64,000 nucleotides of DNA from Polynucleobacter rarus (GTDB taxonomy: Bacteria; Pseudomonadota; Gammaproteobacteria; Burkholderiales; Burkholderiaceae). The translations under genes and the position numbers were made by a program. Positions within the stretch are counted from its first letter, which is position 1, and each line of letters starts with the position of its first letter. Below are positions 1-8,773 of this stretch, piece by piece. The notes beneath the pieces were generated by a model. It worked only from the letters and a program-made list of their open reading frames with translations, was not told the DNA's origin and ran no database searches. The DNA is taken from positions 43,709 to 107,708 of the forward strand of contig NZ_NTGB01000001.1 of NCBI RefSeq assembly GCF_003072505.1. The letters run 5' to 3'.

Positions 1-132
1 TTAGACAATGTTAACAATCTTCTTTTAACTGAACAAAACCAATTAAGTATTGCCAGAGCCGCCACACAACTTAAAGCCTCGCAATTAATTAGTTCGGTTG
101 GCTTGGTTAAAGCTCTTGGTGGTGGGTGGTAA
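1..132 (+). CDS. C-terminus of TolC/NodT-family outer-membrane efflux protein (partial)
   Basis: The window opens inside a reading frame in phase with base 1, ending at TAA 130-132; 43 residues remain. The tail (alanine/leucine-rich helix, then LVKALGGGW at the C-terminus) is the usual end of NodT-type outer-membrane factors of RND efflux systems. Such proteins form the trimeric outer-membrane channel that passes drugs or metals from an inner-membrane pump. The rest of the gene and any pump genes lie to the left, outside the window. The call rests only on this tail, so substrate and subfamily are unknown. Confidence 0.7.
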   Translation, partial: LDNVNNLLLTEQNQLSIARAATQLKASQLISSVGLVKALGGGW

Positions 133-187
133 AATTCCTCATCTTTGCCTTATAAGATAATTAGCCATCGTATAATCTAATACTCTA

Positions 188-222
188 GGGATTGAGTCGG
201 GTTAATTACCGAAATCAATCCC
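188..222 (+). terminator. Stem-loop terminator after efflux gene
   Basis: GGGATTGA (188-195) pairs with TCAATCCC (215-222), with inner TCGG/CCGA pairing, making a 12-bp bulged stem 55 bases after the efflux gene stop. Only a weak T-rich stretch follows. A Rho-independent terminator is likely but not certain. Confidence 0.55.
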
Positions 223-255
223 TTCTGCTATCCTAATTAAACTGTCCAACCTTTA

Positions 256-282
256 TGGGTCAGTTCAAAGTGCTATGACCCA
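256..282 (+). terminator. Second stem-loop in the leader of the polysaccharide locus
   Basis: TGGGTCA (256-262) and TGACCCA (276-282) form a 7-bp stem followed by TTTAAT. It lies between the efflux gene and the polysaccharide operon. It may be a second terminator or an attenuator in the operon leader. I see nothing else definite in 283-440. Confidence 0.4.
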
Positions 283-454
283 TTTAATATCCTAGTGAGG
301 GGACAATTTGGTCGTTTAAAATACGAACTTGACCAGTAAAATTCGCGAGTCTAAAATTCATCGTTTATCAGTGGAAAATAAACTTGATGGTCATTGAGTT
401 TAAATTGAGTTGACTACTGTGGCTTAGTTGGCCGCTCTTAAGAGGAAAAATTGT

Positions 455-2254
455 ATGCATTATGGAGCAATGGGCGGGAGTGAGTGCTCTATGTTGGATG
501 CGATCCTGAGCAGGATAATGGGCCCCTCACATCAAGGTCAATATATCGACATTGGTGCCGCCCATCCAGTCATCCTATCCCATACTAATGCTTTATACCT
601 GTCCGGTTGGCGGGGTATAAACGTTGAGCCTAGATACGATAGATATCAGCTTTTCTTGGAGGCGCGACCTGAAGATACTAATCTACATTGTGCGGTAGGA
701 GCTATGCACGCTAAGCCGGAGTTTCTGGAAAGTGGTCAATCTGTTCTACAGGATAGCGACGCAACGATAGAAAAGCGTTTAGTCGAGATCCTTACTGGAA
801 ATGAGGTTCTTGCGAAGGCATCAGGTCCCGTTGATTTGCTGGTGGTTCACGCCGATGGATTTGAAGAGGAAGTACTGCGGTCCATGGATCTTAGGCTCTA
901 TAAGCCTAAAGTAGTGATCGTCGATGCGATGCGCTCACTTAAGCTGGTCACTCCAGGGCCATGGGCGACTGATGGGTACGAACGATGGGAGTATTTGTTA
1001 CTATCAAGTGGGTATCGCTTAACCTACTCGAACGGGATCGATCGCTTCTATGTTCGAGATGATTTCCAGAACCTACCGGTGCAAGAGCTCGATTATGCCG
1101 GCAGTTCACATTGCCCCACTTTCTATATACGTAAGTGGATCCTGTCAGAGACTGCACGTTTGGAGCAGGCACATTTGGAGGAGTCGAATAGGCTACGCCT
1201 TGCACATCAGAGGGAAATTGAGCTTCTCGAAGCAGGGCTTTTTGATAAGGAACGAACTATCCTCGAGCAAGGGCGCGCTTTGGATGCCTACCGGCAAGCA
1301 TACTATCCATTAAGTTTGGTACTTCCCGCTTTGCGAACTGGAGTCGCTTGGTGTAAAAGAGCAAAAGACCTCCTACGACCTCGACTAGGTAATCTGCGCC
1401 AATACCAACCTCGCGATCTGTCGGTGCCTCCTCATTACTTTAAGAGTTCTCGGCCGATATCTCCTCCCCGTATACTCTTGATAACACCCAGCTACCAGCA
1501 GGGCCAGTTCATTGAGTTCACGATGCGTAGCGTCCTAGACCAAGGGTATCCTGCGTTAAGCTACTTTGTTCAAGATGGTGGCTCGACAGATAACACCTTG
1601 GAAATCCTCCGCAAGTATGAACAAAAGCTTGCGGGTTGGATATCGGCTCCTGACCGCGGTCAGGCCCATGCAATCAATCTTGGATTTGCTCGTGCCGATG
1701 GCGAGATTATGGGGTGGCTTAACTCAGATGATCTTCTCTTACCTGGATCGCTGGCGTATGTCGGTGATTACTTTACCCGCCATCCGGATGTGGATGTGGT
1801 TTACGGTAACCGTTTGCTAATCGATGAAAATGGTCAGGAAATAGGGCGTTGGATTCTTCCTGGGCACGACGGTCGAGCGCTACAATGGGCGGACTACGTT
1901 CCACAGGAAACTCTTTTTTGGCGGCGCGAACTATGGGATCGGGTAGGTGCTAATGTGGATGAATCTTTTCAATTCGCAATGGACTGGGACCTGCTAGTTA
2001 GGTTCCAAGAGGTTGGAGCTAAGTTCGCACATCTGCCCCGTTTTCTAGGCGCTTTCCGAGTTCACTCTGAGCAAAAGACTTCTGCCTCCATCGATGATCT
2101 CGGCTTCAAGGAAATGACTCGAATTAGAAATCGTCTACACGGGCGAACACCAGGTTACACCGAAATTCGAGCTGCGCTCGCTCGATTCTTGCTCCATCAC
2201 ATCCTGCACGATATACTATACCGACTGAGAAACCGACTAGGATTAAAACAATGA
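455..2254 (+). CDS. FkbM-like methyltransferase / family 2 glycosyltransferase fusion
   Basis: This is a 599-residue two-domain protein. The first about 220 residues resemble FkbM-type SAM methyltransferases (DIGAAHP as the SAM-binding motif, then an acidic NVEP). A charged helical linker follows (about residues 225-275). The C-terminal half is a GT2 domain with ITPSYQQGQFIE, VQDGGSTDN and the metal-binding LNSDD. It probably transfers a sugar during surface-glycan assembly and methylates a sugar or glycan end. An upstream TTG at 428 keeps the frame open, but ATG 455 has AGAGGA (441-446) eight bases ahead and is preferred. It is the first gene of the locus and overlaps the next by 4 bp. Confidence 0.82.
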   Translation: MHYGAMGGSECSMLDAILSRIMGPSHQGQYIDIGAAHPVILSHTNALYLSGWRGINVEPRYDRYQLFLEARPEDTNLHCAVGAMHAKPEFLESGQSVLQDSDATIEKRLVEILTGNEVLAKASGPVDLLVVHADGFEEEVLRSMDLRLYKPKVVIVDAMRSLKLVTPGPWATDGYERWEYLLLSSGYRLTYSNGIDRFYVRDDFQNLPVQELDYAGSSHCPTFYIRKWILSETARLEQAHLEESNRLRLAHQREIELLEAGLFDKERTILEQGRALDAYRQAYYPLSLVLPALRTGVAWCKRAKDLLRPRLGNLRQYQPRDLSVPPHYFKSSRPISPPRILLITPSYQQGQFIEFTMRSVLDQGYPALSYFVQDGGSTDNTLEILRKYEQKLAGWISAPDRGQAHAINLGFARADGEIMGWLNSDDLLLPGSLAYVGDYFTRHPDVDVVYGNRLLIDENGQEIGRWILPGHDGRALQWADYVPQETLFWRRELWDRVGANVDESFQFAMDWDLLVRFQEVGAKFAHLPRFLGAFRVHSEQKTSASIDDLGFKEMTRIRNRLHGRTPGYTEIRAALARFLLHHILHDILYRLRNRLGLKQ

Positions 2255-2655
2255 AAAAGCTCGCCCTCATCCTGTGCTTGGCCGCACTGATTCTTTTTGG
2301 TTGCAAAGGGAGAGAGCAGACTACAGAAACAGTCCGCACATATTACCTGATGGGCCAACTGCGCAGCGAAGCAAAGATCAAGGACGGCTTACTTGATGGT
2401 CAATCCATAGAAAATTATCAAAATGGCAATAGAAAAGGCGAGGCAATTTACAAGGCTGGGTTGCTAGATGGTAAAAGTATTTCCTATTTTGAAAATGGCC
2501 AACCAAAATCCGAGGCAAGTTATACCTCGGGCGTTCTCAACGGTGTCAGCACTAACTGGTACGAGAATGGCAAAAAAATGAGTGAAGCCACCTTTGTGAT
2601 GGGGAGCTTGATGGGCAAGGTCAACGAATGGCATTCGAGCGGAACCCCCAAATAA
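2251..2655 (+). CDS. YwqK/MORN-repeat lipoprotein
   Basis: A 134-residue protein starting with a lipoprotein signal (hydrophobic run, then ILFGC as a lipobox around residue 18). The mature part has about four repeats of the kind xxYxNGxxxxExxYxxGxLDG, typical of MORN-like/YwqK-family antitoxin-like proteins. It overlaps the preceding gene by ATGA, so it is translated with the polysaccharide genes. Its role there is unknown: the family name suggests an antitoxin, but no toxin partner is adjacent. An envelope-anchored binding or scaffolding protein is as likely. Confidence 0.72.
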   Translation: MKKLALILCLAALILFGCKGREQTTETVRTYYLMGQLRSEAKIKDGLLDGQSIENYQNGNRKGEAIYKAGLLDGKSISYFENGQPKSEASYTSGVLNGVSTNWYENGKKMSEATFVMGSLMGKVNEWHSSGTPK

Positions 2656-2673
2656 TTCGCTTGATACTGTTTA

Positions 2674-5550
2674 ATGATTGCATTTTCTCTCACGCTGGCA
2701 GTTCTACTGTATTGGAGCCTGCTTGGTTTTGCGGTTTCAAGTGCTCTGGGTCTTGGCCGAGCTGGTTTGCAGCGCACCCTACTTAGTCCTTCATTGGGCC
2801 TTGTTGTATTACTGTTGTCCGTTTTTTTTCTCAGTCGGTCGGGCCTGCCTGTCGTCTCCTTTGCACTGCCCCTTGTAGTGTGCCTAGCTCTTATGGCGAT
2901 TGTCTTTCTGGCATGGCGCCGACCCAATGTGCCTTGGCGCGACTTGCGGGTACCGGGGATTCTAATGTTAGTCGCCTTGGCGCTTACCGGCTGGCCGATA
3001 GTACGGTTCGGTTTTAACTGGATCAGTTTTGGTAATGATGACATGGCCAACTATGTCTTAGCTGCCCAACGATTCCTACAAAACGGATATACAAACCTGC
3101 CTGACCTGCCGACCTATCTGACTGGTAAGAACTACTCCCTAGCCTATTGGTACATGCATGTGGCGGCGGGTGCTCGTCCAGGATCTGAGTTGATGCTAGC
3201 CACAGTTTGGGGTGTCACCGGCCTCAATGGTCATCAGATTTTTATGCCTCTCATCCTCGCATTACATCTGGTGCTGATTGCTTCATCAGGGGCTGTTGTA
3301 GCTGGCGTAACCGGCCTGAAAGGTATGCTCTCAATGCGGATACGCCGCAAGCGACGCTTAGCCGTCTACCTTACCATGGCATGGATGGTTTTCTCCCCGC
3401 TGTCATCACTAGGAACCCTTTATCAGCTGATCGCTCAAGTTGGAGGGCTAGGGTTGATGATGTCAGCGCTGACGCTACTTAGCCAATCTGCTAGCACTCG
3501 TTGGCGCCGTGAAACTGCTCAGCACGTTGGGATTGGACTGTTGGTTGCGGGTTTGCTTATATGGTACCCAGAGGTACTGCCTTTTCTGCTACTGAGTTGG
3601 CTTTGCTGGGCCGGGGCTGCTGTTTGGTGGGCTAGACGAGTGGGCGCTACCGTTACGTTACAACGCATGTGGCTAACTGCACTGGCGCTAGCATGCCTCA
3701 TCTTGGTGTTCAATCGGTACTTACTTATTGTTCTGCGTTTCATGCTGGGACAGTCTATTCAAGGACTAGAGGCGAACGACCCAGGTACACTGTATTTTCC
3801 GTTCTACTTGATACCAAGTGGCATTGGTTATTTTTGGGGCTTGCTCCCGATCGGCTTTCTGGTTCCTGAGCCTTGGATGTCAGCGGCTATCTTAGTTGGC
3901 ATTGTGCTCTGCATTGGTCTAATTTTGTGCATCGTTCGCCAACTGCGGCAATCTTCGTCTGTAGCTTTCATGGCTATGGTCATGTTACTTCTAGGCGGTA
4001 TATTGTTTTACCGCGGTAACGATTTTGGGCTCTACAAACTAGCGATGTATCTACAGCCTGTCATCGCTGGAGTTATTGCCTGCGCGATAGCCAGTGCGCC
4101 AGTCCGTAAAAGTTTGGCCGCCATTAGCCTGATTTTTGTGGCGCAGATACCAAGCCAATATGCATACGTCCTCCGAAGTACGGGTAATACTACAGGTACG
4201 CTGACTGAGATTCCCTTCGCCTCGCAGAACGCTCTAGCTAGTCAATTCAATACCTTCATGAAAGACCATGAAGGTGCACACCCAGAGGGATTTTATTCCG
4301 ACTCTTCAAACGTGGTACTTGCCAAGATTCAATCTCTCTATACCCAGAACACTAGTCTAATTTTTCCATCGAAGGAATATTATTGGGGCGGTGACCGATT
4401 AGGAGAGTTCGCCAGGGCTAATGGATACGGTGATTTCTGGAGTAAAAGCCTGGAGGAGCATGCAAAACTTGTCGCCCGCCGCCAGATTACATTGACTGAT
4501 GGTCTGACTAACCAATTTTCTTTGCCACAGGCGGCTGCATCGCTCCATGGTCGTACCCTCATTATGAATTCACCAGAATTCAGCCTCTTCAACCGGTTCG
4601 GAAAGCCGAGCTCGTCGGAGGCTTTTCGAATCGAGACTCAACCTAATAACCACCTAATTTTCGTGGATTCCTCGCTCGGGGCTCACTACTATTTAGCGAG
4701 AAAGCGTAAGAACTCGATTGCTTTTTATCAAATGGAAGCCGACCCGATGTTTCCAGGCCGTCAAATGGCGGGTGTGGGTCGTCACATGCTCTTACTAGCC
4801 ATGGGGGTAACCGATCGGCCGAGACTATTGATTGAGTTGACCGACAGTGTACTCAGGCAGTATGACTCGGCGTTGCCTGAGCCGATTGTTCATGGACAGA
4901 GCCAGCAGGTAGTTCGATTCGTTGGTCGGGGAAGTGGACGAATCTTGACAGAACCGTTGGAACCGATAATGGTTGATGACTTAGCTTTTTTTCATCTAGA
5001 TATGGGGCGTGATGGTCTTAAGTTTCCGCACCCGCCTACCAACCTAATTTCTGGGCTGTATGGTAAGGATGTCGCGTTAGACAGTCGCTACCTAACCGCT
5101 TTTGCGCGGGATGTCTCACTGATATCTAAGGAGCAAGCGGCAGCGATGGTACCACCGACTTCACTGTCTAGGTTCCCCTCTGATCTTGGGCACTCAGGAT
5201 TACAGTACTCCGGTATCTACGAGGATGGTTGGGCTTCTGAGCATGTCTTTGTTGTACTCGCCCCTGCTGACGTGAAGGTCAAGAATAAGCTCACCCTCCG
5301 TGGTATGATTCCAATGATCAATGATCAGAGTTTCGAGTGCCTACTTACCATTCGAGTAGATGGTGAAATCGTAGCGCAGAAGAAGCTTGGTCTGGGTGAT
5401 TATGAGTTGAGTGCTCAGATTAAAGCGGGAAGCGGGAGTCGCCGGATTGAATTGATTTTTGATCAATGGCAGATTCTGCCTAATGGCGACAGTCGTCCTA
5501 CAAGTGGGTTGATCAAGTACATCGGATTTTCCAAGGACCAATTACCATGA
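2674..5550 (+). CDS. Large polytopic membrane protein, possible GT-C glycosyltransferase
   Basis: A 958-residue protein with roughly a dozen hydrophobic segments in the first about 480 residues and a soluble C-terminal region of about 450. The loop after the early membrane segments holds GNDDMANY, an acidic loop like the catalytic loop of GT-C lipid-linked glycosyltransferases. It is followed, with 4-bp overlaps, by a GtrB-type and a GtrA-type gene. That is the layout of gtr cassettes, where a third, variable membrane protein adds the sugar in the periplasm. I infer that role from position and topology; I recognise no named family. The start at 2674 has a weak ribosome-binding site. Confidence 0.6.
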   Translation: MIAFSLTLAVLLYWSLLGFAVSSALGLGRAGLQRTLLSPSLGLVVLLLSVFFLSRSGLPVVSFALPLVVCLALMAIVFLAWRRPNVPWRDLRVPGILMLVALALTGWPIVRFGFNWISFGNDDMANYVLAAQRFLQNGYTNLPDLPTYLTGKNYSLAYWYMHVAAGARPGSELMLATVWGVTGLNGHQIFMPLILALHLVLIASSGAVVAGVTGLKGMLSMRIRRKRRLAVYLTMAWMVFSPLSSLGTLYQLIAQVGGLGLMMSALTLLSQSASTRWRRETAQHVGIGLLVAGLLIWYPEVLPFLLLSWLCWAGAAVWWARRVGATVTLQRMWLTALALACLILVFNRYLLIVLRFMLGQSIQGLEANDPGTLYFPFYLIPSGIGYFWGLLPIGFLVPEPWMSAAILVGIVLCIGLILCIVRQLRQSSSVAFMAMVMLLLGGILFYRGNDFGLYKLAMYLQPVIAGVIACAIASAPVRKSLAAISLIFVAQIPSQYAYVLRSTGNTTGTLTEIPFASQNALASQFNTFMKDHEGAHPEGFYSDSSNVVLAKIQSLYTQNTSLIFPSKEYYWGGDRLGEFARANGYGDFWSKSLEEHAKLVARRQITLTDGLTNQFSLPQAAASLHGRTLIMNSPEFSLFNRFGKPSSSEAFRIETQPNNHLIFVDSSLGAHYYLARKRKNSIAFYQMEADPMFPGRQMAGVGRHMLLLAMGVTDRPRLLIELTDSVLRQYDSALPEPIVHGQSQQVVRFVGRGSGRILTEPLEPIMVDDLAFFHLDMGRDGLKFPHPPTNLISGLYGKDVALDSRYLTAFARDVSLISKEQAAAMVPPTSLSRFPSDLGHSGLQYSGIYEDGWASEHVFVVLAPADVKVKNKLTLRGMIPMINDQSFECLLTIRVDGEIVAQKKLGLGDYELSAQIKAGSGSRRIELIFDQWQILPNGDSRPTSGLIKYIGFSKDQLP

Positions 5551-6521
5551 CACAGACAGAAGTAGATATTTCCATTGTTGTTCCGGTCTACGCTGAAGAG
5601 GCTAATATTCTGCCGTTCCTTCAACGGACTGAGGCGGTCCTCGAAAAAATGAGTGTTAGCTATGAGATTATTTTCTCACTTGACCCTAGTCCTGACCGAA
5701 CGGAGGAAGTAATCGGTCGTGAAATATTACGCAATCCACGGATAAAGCTGATCACATATTCACGTCGTTTCGGACAACCTGCAGCGACAATCGGAGGAAT
5801 TCTTCATTGTTTGGGACGTCATTGCGTGGTGATCGACGTTGACCTGCAAGACCCTCCAGAGACAATTGAACCCATGTATGCAAAGCTCGCAGAGGGTTAT
5901 GAAGTCGTCTACGCGGTGAGGCGATCGCGTGCAGGAGAGACTATCGTAAAGCGATTGATTGCTCATCTAGGTTACAAAGTAATTAATAGCCTAAGTGACG
6001 TTCAGATTCCAAGGAATGCCGGTGATTTTCGTATCATGACCCGGAGAGTAATTGAAGAACTACGTTTGATGCCTGAGTCACATGGGTTCCTGCGTGGCTT
6101 GGTCGCCCATATCGGTTTCCGACAAACCTCAATCGAATATGACCGCGATCCCCGTTTTAGCGGGCATGGTAAGTACAACCGGCTTACGGGTTCGGTGAAA
6201 ATCGGTCTCAATGGGATTATCAGTTTTAGTAGTAGGCCTTTGCAATTGATGTCGGTTGCTGGTTTCATTCTGGCGAGCTTTAGTTTTCTGCTCGGCGCTT
6301 GGTACGTATTCCAGCACTTCATTGGAGTTCCGCTGACAGCTGGACTTCCGACCACGGTTTTAGTGGTAACTTTTTTTTCTGGAGTTCAGCTTCTTTCGCT
6401 TGGTCTAATTGGTGAATACATAGGCCGTATTTATGATGAGGTTAAGCGTAGGCCCATGTATATCGTGGATAAGAAGCTTAACATCGGTCAGGGACCGACC
6501 CGCGATGAATCTGAAAGATGA
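5547..6521 (+). CDS. GtrB/DPM1-like polyprenyl-phosphate glycosyltransferase
   Basis: A 324-residue GT2 enzyme. The N-terminal about 230 residues hold VVPVYAEEANI, the DVDLQDPP metal-site region and RRSRAGE. Two membrane helices follow (about residues 230-255 and 265-290), then the GLIGEYIGRIYDEVKRRP tail typical of GtrB/ArnC. Family members transfer glucose or a related sugar from a nucleotide donor to undecaprenyl phosphate on the cytoplasmic face. It overlaps the large membrane protein and the GtrA gene by 4 bp each, supporting a three-gene modification unit. The sugar cannot be read from the sequence. Confidence 0.85.
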   Translation: MTQTEVDISIVVPVYAEEANILPFLQRTEAVLEKMSVSYEIIFSLDPSPDRTEEVIGREILRNPRIKLITYSRRFGQPAATIGGILHCLGRHCVVIDVDLQDPPETIEPMYAKLAEGYEVVYAVRRSRAGETIVKRLIAHLGYKVINSLSDVQIPRNAGDFRIMTRRVIEELRLMPESHGFLRGLVAHIGFRQTSIEYDRDPRFSGHGKYNRLTGSVKIGLNGIISFSSRPLQLMSVAGFILASFSFLLGAWYVFQHFIGVPLTAGLPTTVLVVTFFSGVQLLSLGLIGEYIGRIYDEVKRRPMYIVDKKLNIGQGPTRDESER

Positions 6522-6943
6522 CATTTCCTCTAGCATCCTCAGGTCAAATAATCAGTGGGCAACTGATGCGTTTTTTATGTGTCGGCGGCTCGGCAGCTGG
6601 AATCTATTTCGCGATAGTCCATACATTGACCATCTGGGTCAAGTTGCCCGTTATGCTCTCAATTTCTGTTGGCTATATCTGCTCGGTAGTATTCCACTTT
6701 CTTGTCAATCGTCGCTACACCTTCGGTCAAAAAGGCAATTGGTCAGTGACCGAACTTTTACGATACATGACTGTCGCTGTGTTGAATTATGTCCTCACAG
6801 TTGTAGTGGTGAGCCTGCTCACACAGAACACAACAATTGGTCTGAACCTTGTGGTGGCCTGTGCGATTCTCACTACGACGAGTTTCGGATTTTTGGCCTC
6901 GCGTTACTGGATTTTCAGGTCCTCAAGGAGTTGCCATGAGTAA
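6518..6943 (+). CDS. GtrA-family membrane protein (putative flippase)
   Basis: A 141-residue protein with four hydrophobic helices and the family hallmarks FLCVGG near the N-terminus, FLVNRRYTF in the middle and ASRYWIF at the end. GtrA proteins are thought to flip undecaprenyl-phosphate-linked sugars across the inner membrane, working with GtrB upstream. The start overlaps the gtrB-like stop (ATGA), and its stop overlaps the next start by 8 bp. Confidence 0.85.
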   Translation: MTFPLASSGQIISGQLMRFLCVGGSAAGIYFAIVHTLTIWVKLPVMLSISVGYICSVVFHFLVNRRYTFGQKGNWSVTELLRYMTVAVLNYVLTVVVVSLLTQNTTIGLNLVVACAILTTTSFGFLASRYWIFRSSRSCHE

Positions 6944-7898
6944 GCACTATATCATCACTGGTTGTGCAGGCTTCATTGGTAGCCAACTTGTCGACCGCCT
7001 TCTCGCCACAGGCCACCGGGTCACTGGAATTGATAATTTTTCTACTGGTCAGCGTCGCTTCCTGGAGGGCGCCTTGAGCTTTCCAAATTTCCACCTTTGC
7101 GAAATCGACCTGTTGGACGCCGCTGCAACGCAAGCAGCCTTCAAAGGAGGAGACTGCGTCGTTCATCTAGCCGCTAATGCAGACGTCCGATTCGGTCCCA
7201 GCCACCCTGGTCGCGACCTCCATCAAAATACGATTGCTACATTCAATGTCTTGGAAGCAATGCGGGCCCAGAAAATTCAGCGAATTGCATTCTCCTCAAC
7301 AGGCTCTGTATATGGGGAGGCACAGATCATTCCAACACCAGAGGATGCTCCTTTTCCAGTCCAGACCTCGCTATATGGTGCCTCTAAACTCGCTTGCGAA
7401 GGAATGATTGCCGCTTACTGCGAGGCCTATGGGTTTCAGTCATGGATTTATCGTTTTGTATCAATCCTCGGTGAGCGTTACACTCACGGTCACGTGTTCG
7501 ACTTCTACAGACAATTAAAAACTGATCCTACTAACTTGCGTATCTTGGGTGATGGTCGGCAACGAAAAAGTTATCTTTACGTGCAGGACTGCATAGACGC
7601 TATTCTGCTAGGAATGAATAAAGCGACTGAAAAGGTCAATATCTTTAATTTGGGAGTTGACGACTATTGCGAGGTCAACGACTCGATTGATTGGATCTGC
7701 AATACCCTTGGCGTCCAGCCAACTCGCCATTACACTGGCGGTTCTCGTGGTTGGGTCGGCGATAACCCATTTATCTACCTTGATACACAGCGCATCCGAG
7801 CATTGGGCTGGTCTCCTTCGATTAGCATCAGCTTGGGTGTAATTCGGACTGTAGAATTCCTGCGTGCTAACGAATGGGTGTTGGAGTCCCGGCTATGA
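6936..7898 (+). CDS. NAD-dependent sugar epimerase/dehydratase (extended SDR)
   Basis: A 320-residue extended SDR. It has GCAGFIGS as the NAD-binding glycine motif at the N-terminus, the catalytic Ser (FSSTGSVYG) and Tyr/Lys (SLYGASK), and a C-terminal substrate domain. It belongs to the UDP-glucose 4-epimerase/WcaG-like group that epimerises or dehydrates nucleotide sugars. The frame is open from 6849, but ATG 6936 starts exactly at the Rossmann fold and has AAGGAG (6925-6930) five bases ahead. It forms a sugar-tailoring trio with the next two genes; the substrate could be the GDP-heptose made further downstream or a UDP-sugar. Confidence 0.85.
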   Translation: MSKHYIITGCAGFIGSQLVDRLLATGHRVTGIDNFSTGQRRFLEGALSFPNFHLCEIDLLDAAATQAAFKGGDCVVHLAANADVRFGPSHPGRDLHQNTIATFNVLEAMRAQKIQRIAFSSTGSVYGEAQIIPTPEDAPFPVQTSLYGASKLACEGMIAAYCEAYGFQSWIYRFVSILGERYTHGHVFDFYRQLKTDPTNLRILGDGRQRKSYLYVQDCIDAILLGMNKATEKVNIFNLGVDDYCEVNDSIDWICNTLGVQPTRHYTGGSRGWVGDNPFIYLDTQRIRALGWSPSISISLGVIRTVEFLRANEWVLESRL

Positions 7899-8773
7899 TA
7901 GAGAAGCCATTACGTGGAAGGATAGCTCTGATCACTGGTGGAAGCCGCGGGCTAGGGTTTGAAATCGCCCGCCAATACCTTGCAGCTGGCGCATCAGTGG
8001 CTTTGTGCGCACGAACCTTCGATCTGACGGTAGCCGCTACCGAGGTACTTCGCTCGAACTTGGACGACTACCAAGATGTTATAGGCATCGTCGCAGATGT
8101 AGCGCAACAGGCTGACGTTACACGTCTGCAGACGGAAGTCCTGCAACGTTTTGGTCGCATCGATGTTTTGGTAAACAACGCAGCTATACAAGGCCCAATG
8201 GGTCCAATTGAGTCGGTAGATTGGCATGAGTGGGTTCATGCACTCGAGATTAATTTAATGGGGTCAGTGTTGTTGACTAGAGCGGTTGTTCCAGCAATGA
8301 AAATACAGGGTTGGGGTAGGATTGTTCAATTGTCTGGTGGAGGAGCTAACAGCCCTATGCCCGGAATCAGTGCCTACGCAGTGTCCAAAGCTGCCATAGT
8401 GCGTTTCGTGGAGACTCTTGCACGTGAGTTGGAGGGGACTGGGGTTGAGATCAACGCCTTGGCGCCTGGAGCCTTAAACACGCGCATGCTCGACGAAGTC
8501 ATTGCCGCAGGTCCAGAGAAAGTAGGGGCAGCCTATTTCGCTCGAGCCAGACAGCAGAAAGATACAGGCGGTGCCGACTTGCGAGAGGCGGCAGAACTAG
8601 CTGTTTTTCTTGGCTCGGATGCTAGTCGAGGGATCTCAGGTCGCCTAATTAGCGCCGTGTGGGACAACTGGCGTAACTTGCCCGAACATGTGTCGACCTT
8701 GGCTGAAAGCGATGTCTACACCCTTCGTCGAATCATTGCAAAAGACCGTGGTTTAGATTGGGGGGACCGATGA
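7895..8773 (+). CDS. Short-chain dehydrogenase/reductase
   Basis: A 292-residue classical SDR with TGGSRGLG (cofactor site), NNAA, and the YxxxK pair in YAVSK. It is longer at the C-terminus than a typical SDR of about 250 residues. The frame runs upstream to 7874, but ATG 7895 overlaps the previous stop as ATGA and matches the SDR N-terminus. Lying between an epimerase and a Gfo/Idh oxidoreductase, it most likely oxidises or reduces a ring position of a nucleotide sugar. It is not a fatty-acid type by context. Confidence 0.82.
   Translation: MIEKPLRGRIALITGGSRGLGFEIARQYLAAGASVALCARTFDLTVAATEVLRSNLDDYQDVIGIVADVAQQADVTRLQTEVLQRFGRIDVLVNNAAIQGPMGPIESVDWHEWVHALEINLMGSVLLTRAVVPAMKIQGWGRIVQLSGGGANSPMPGISAYAVSKAAIVRFVETLARELEGTGVEINALAPGALNTRMLDEVIAAGPEKVGAAYFARARQQKDTGGADLREAAELAVFLGSDASRGISGRLISAVWDNWRNLPEHVSTLAESDVYTLRRIIAKDRGLDWGDR

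Noticed and set aside
2520..3050. 176-codon minus-strand open frame
   Set aside because: It lies opposite two genes with clear domains or topology, has low-complexity basic composition and no start signal; a shadow frame.
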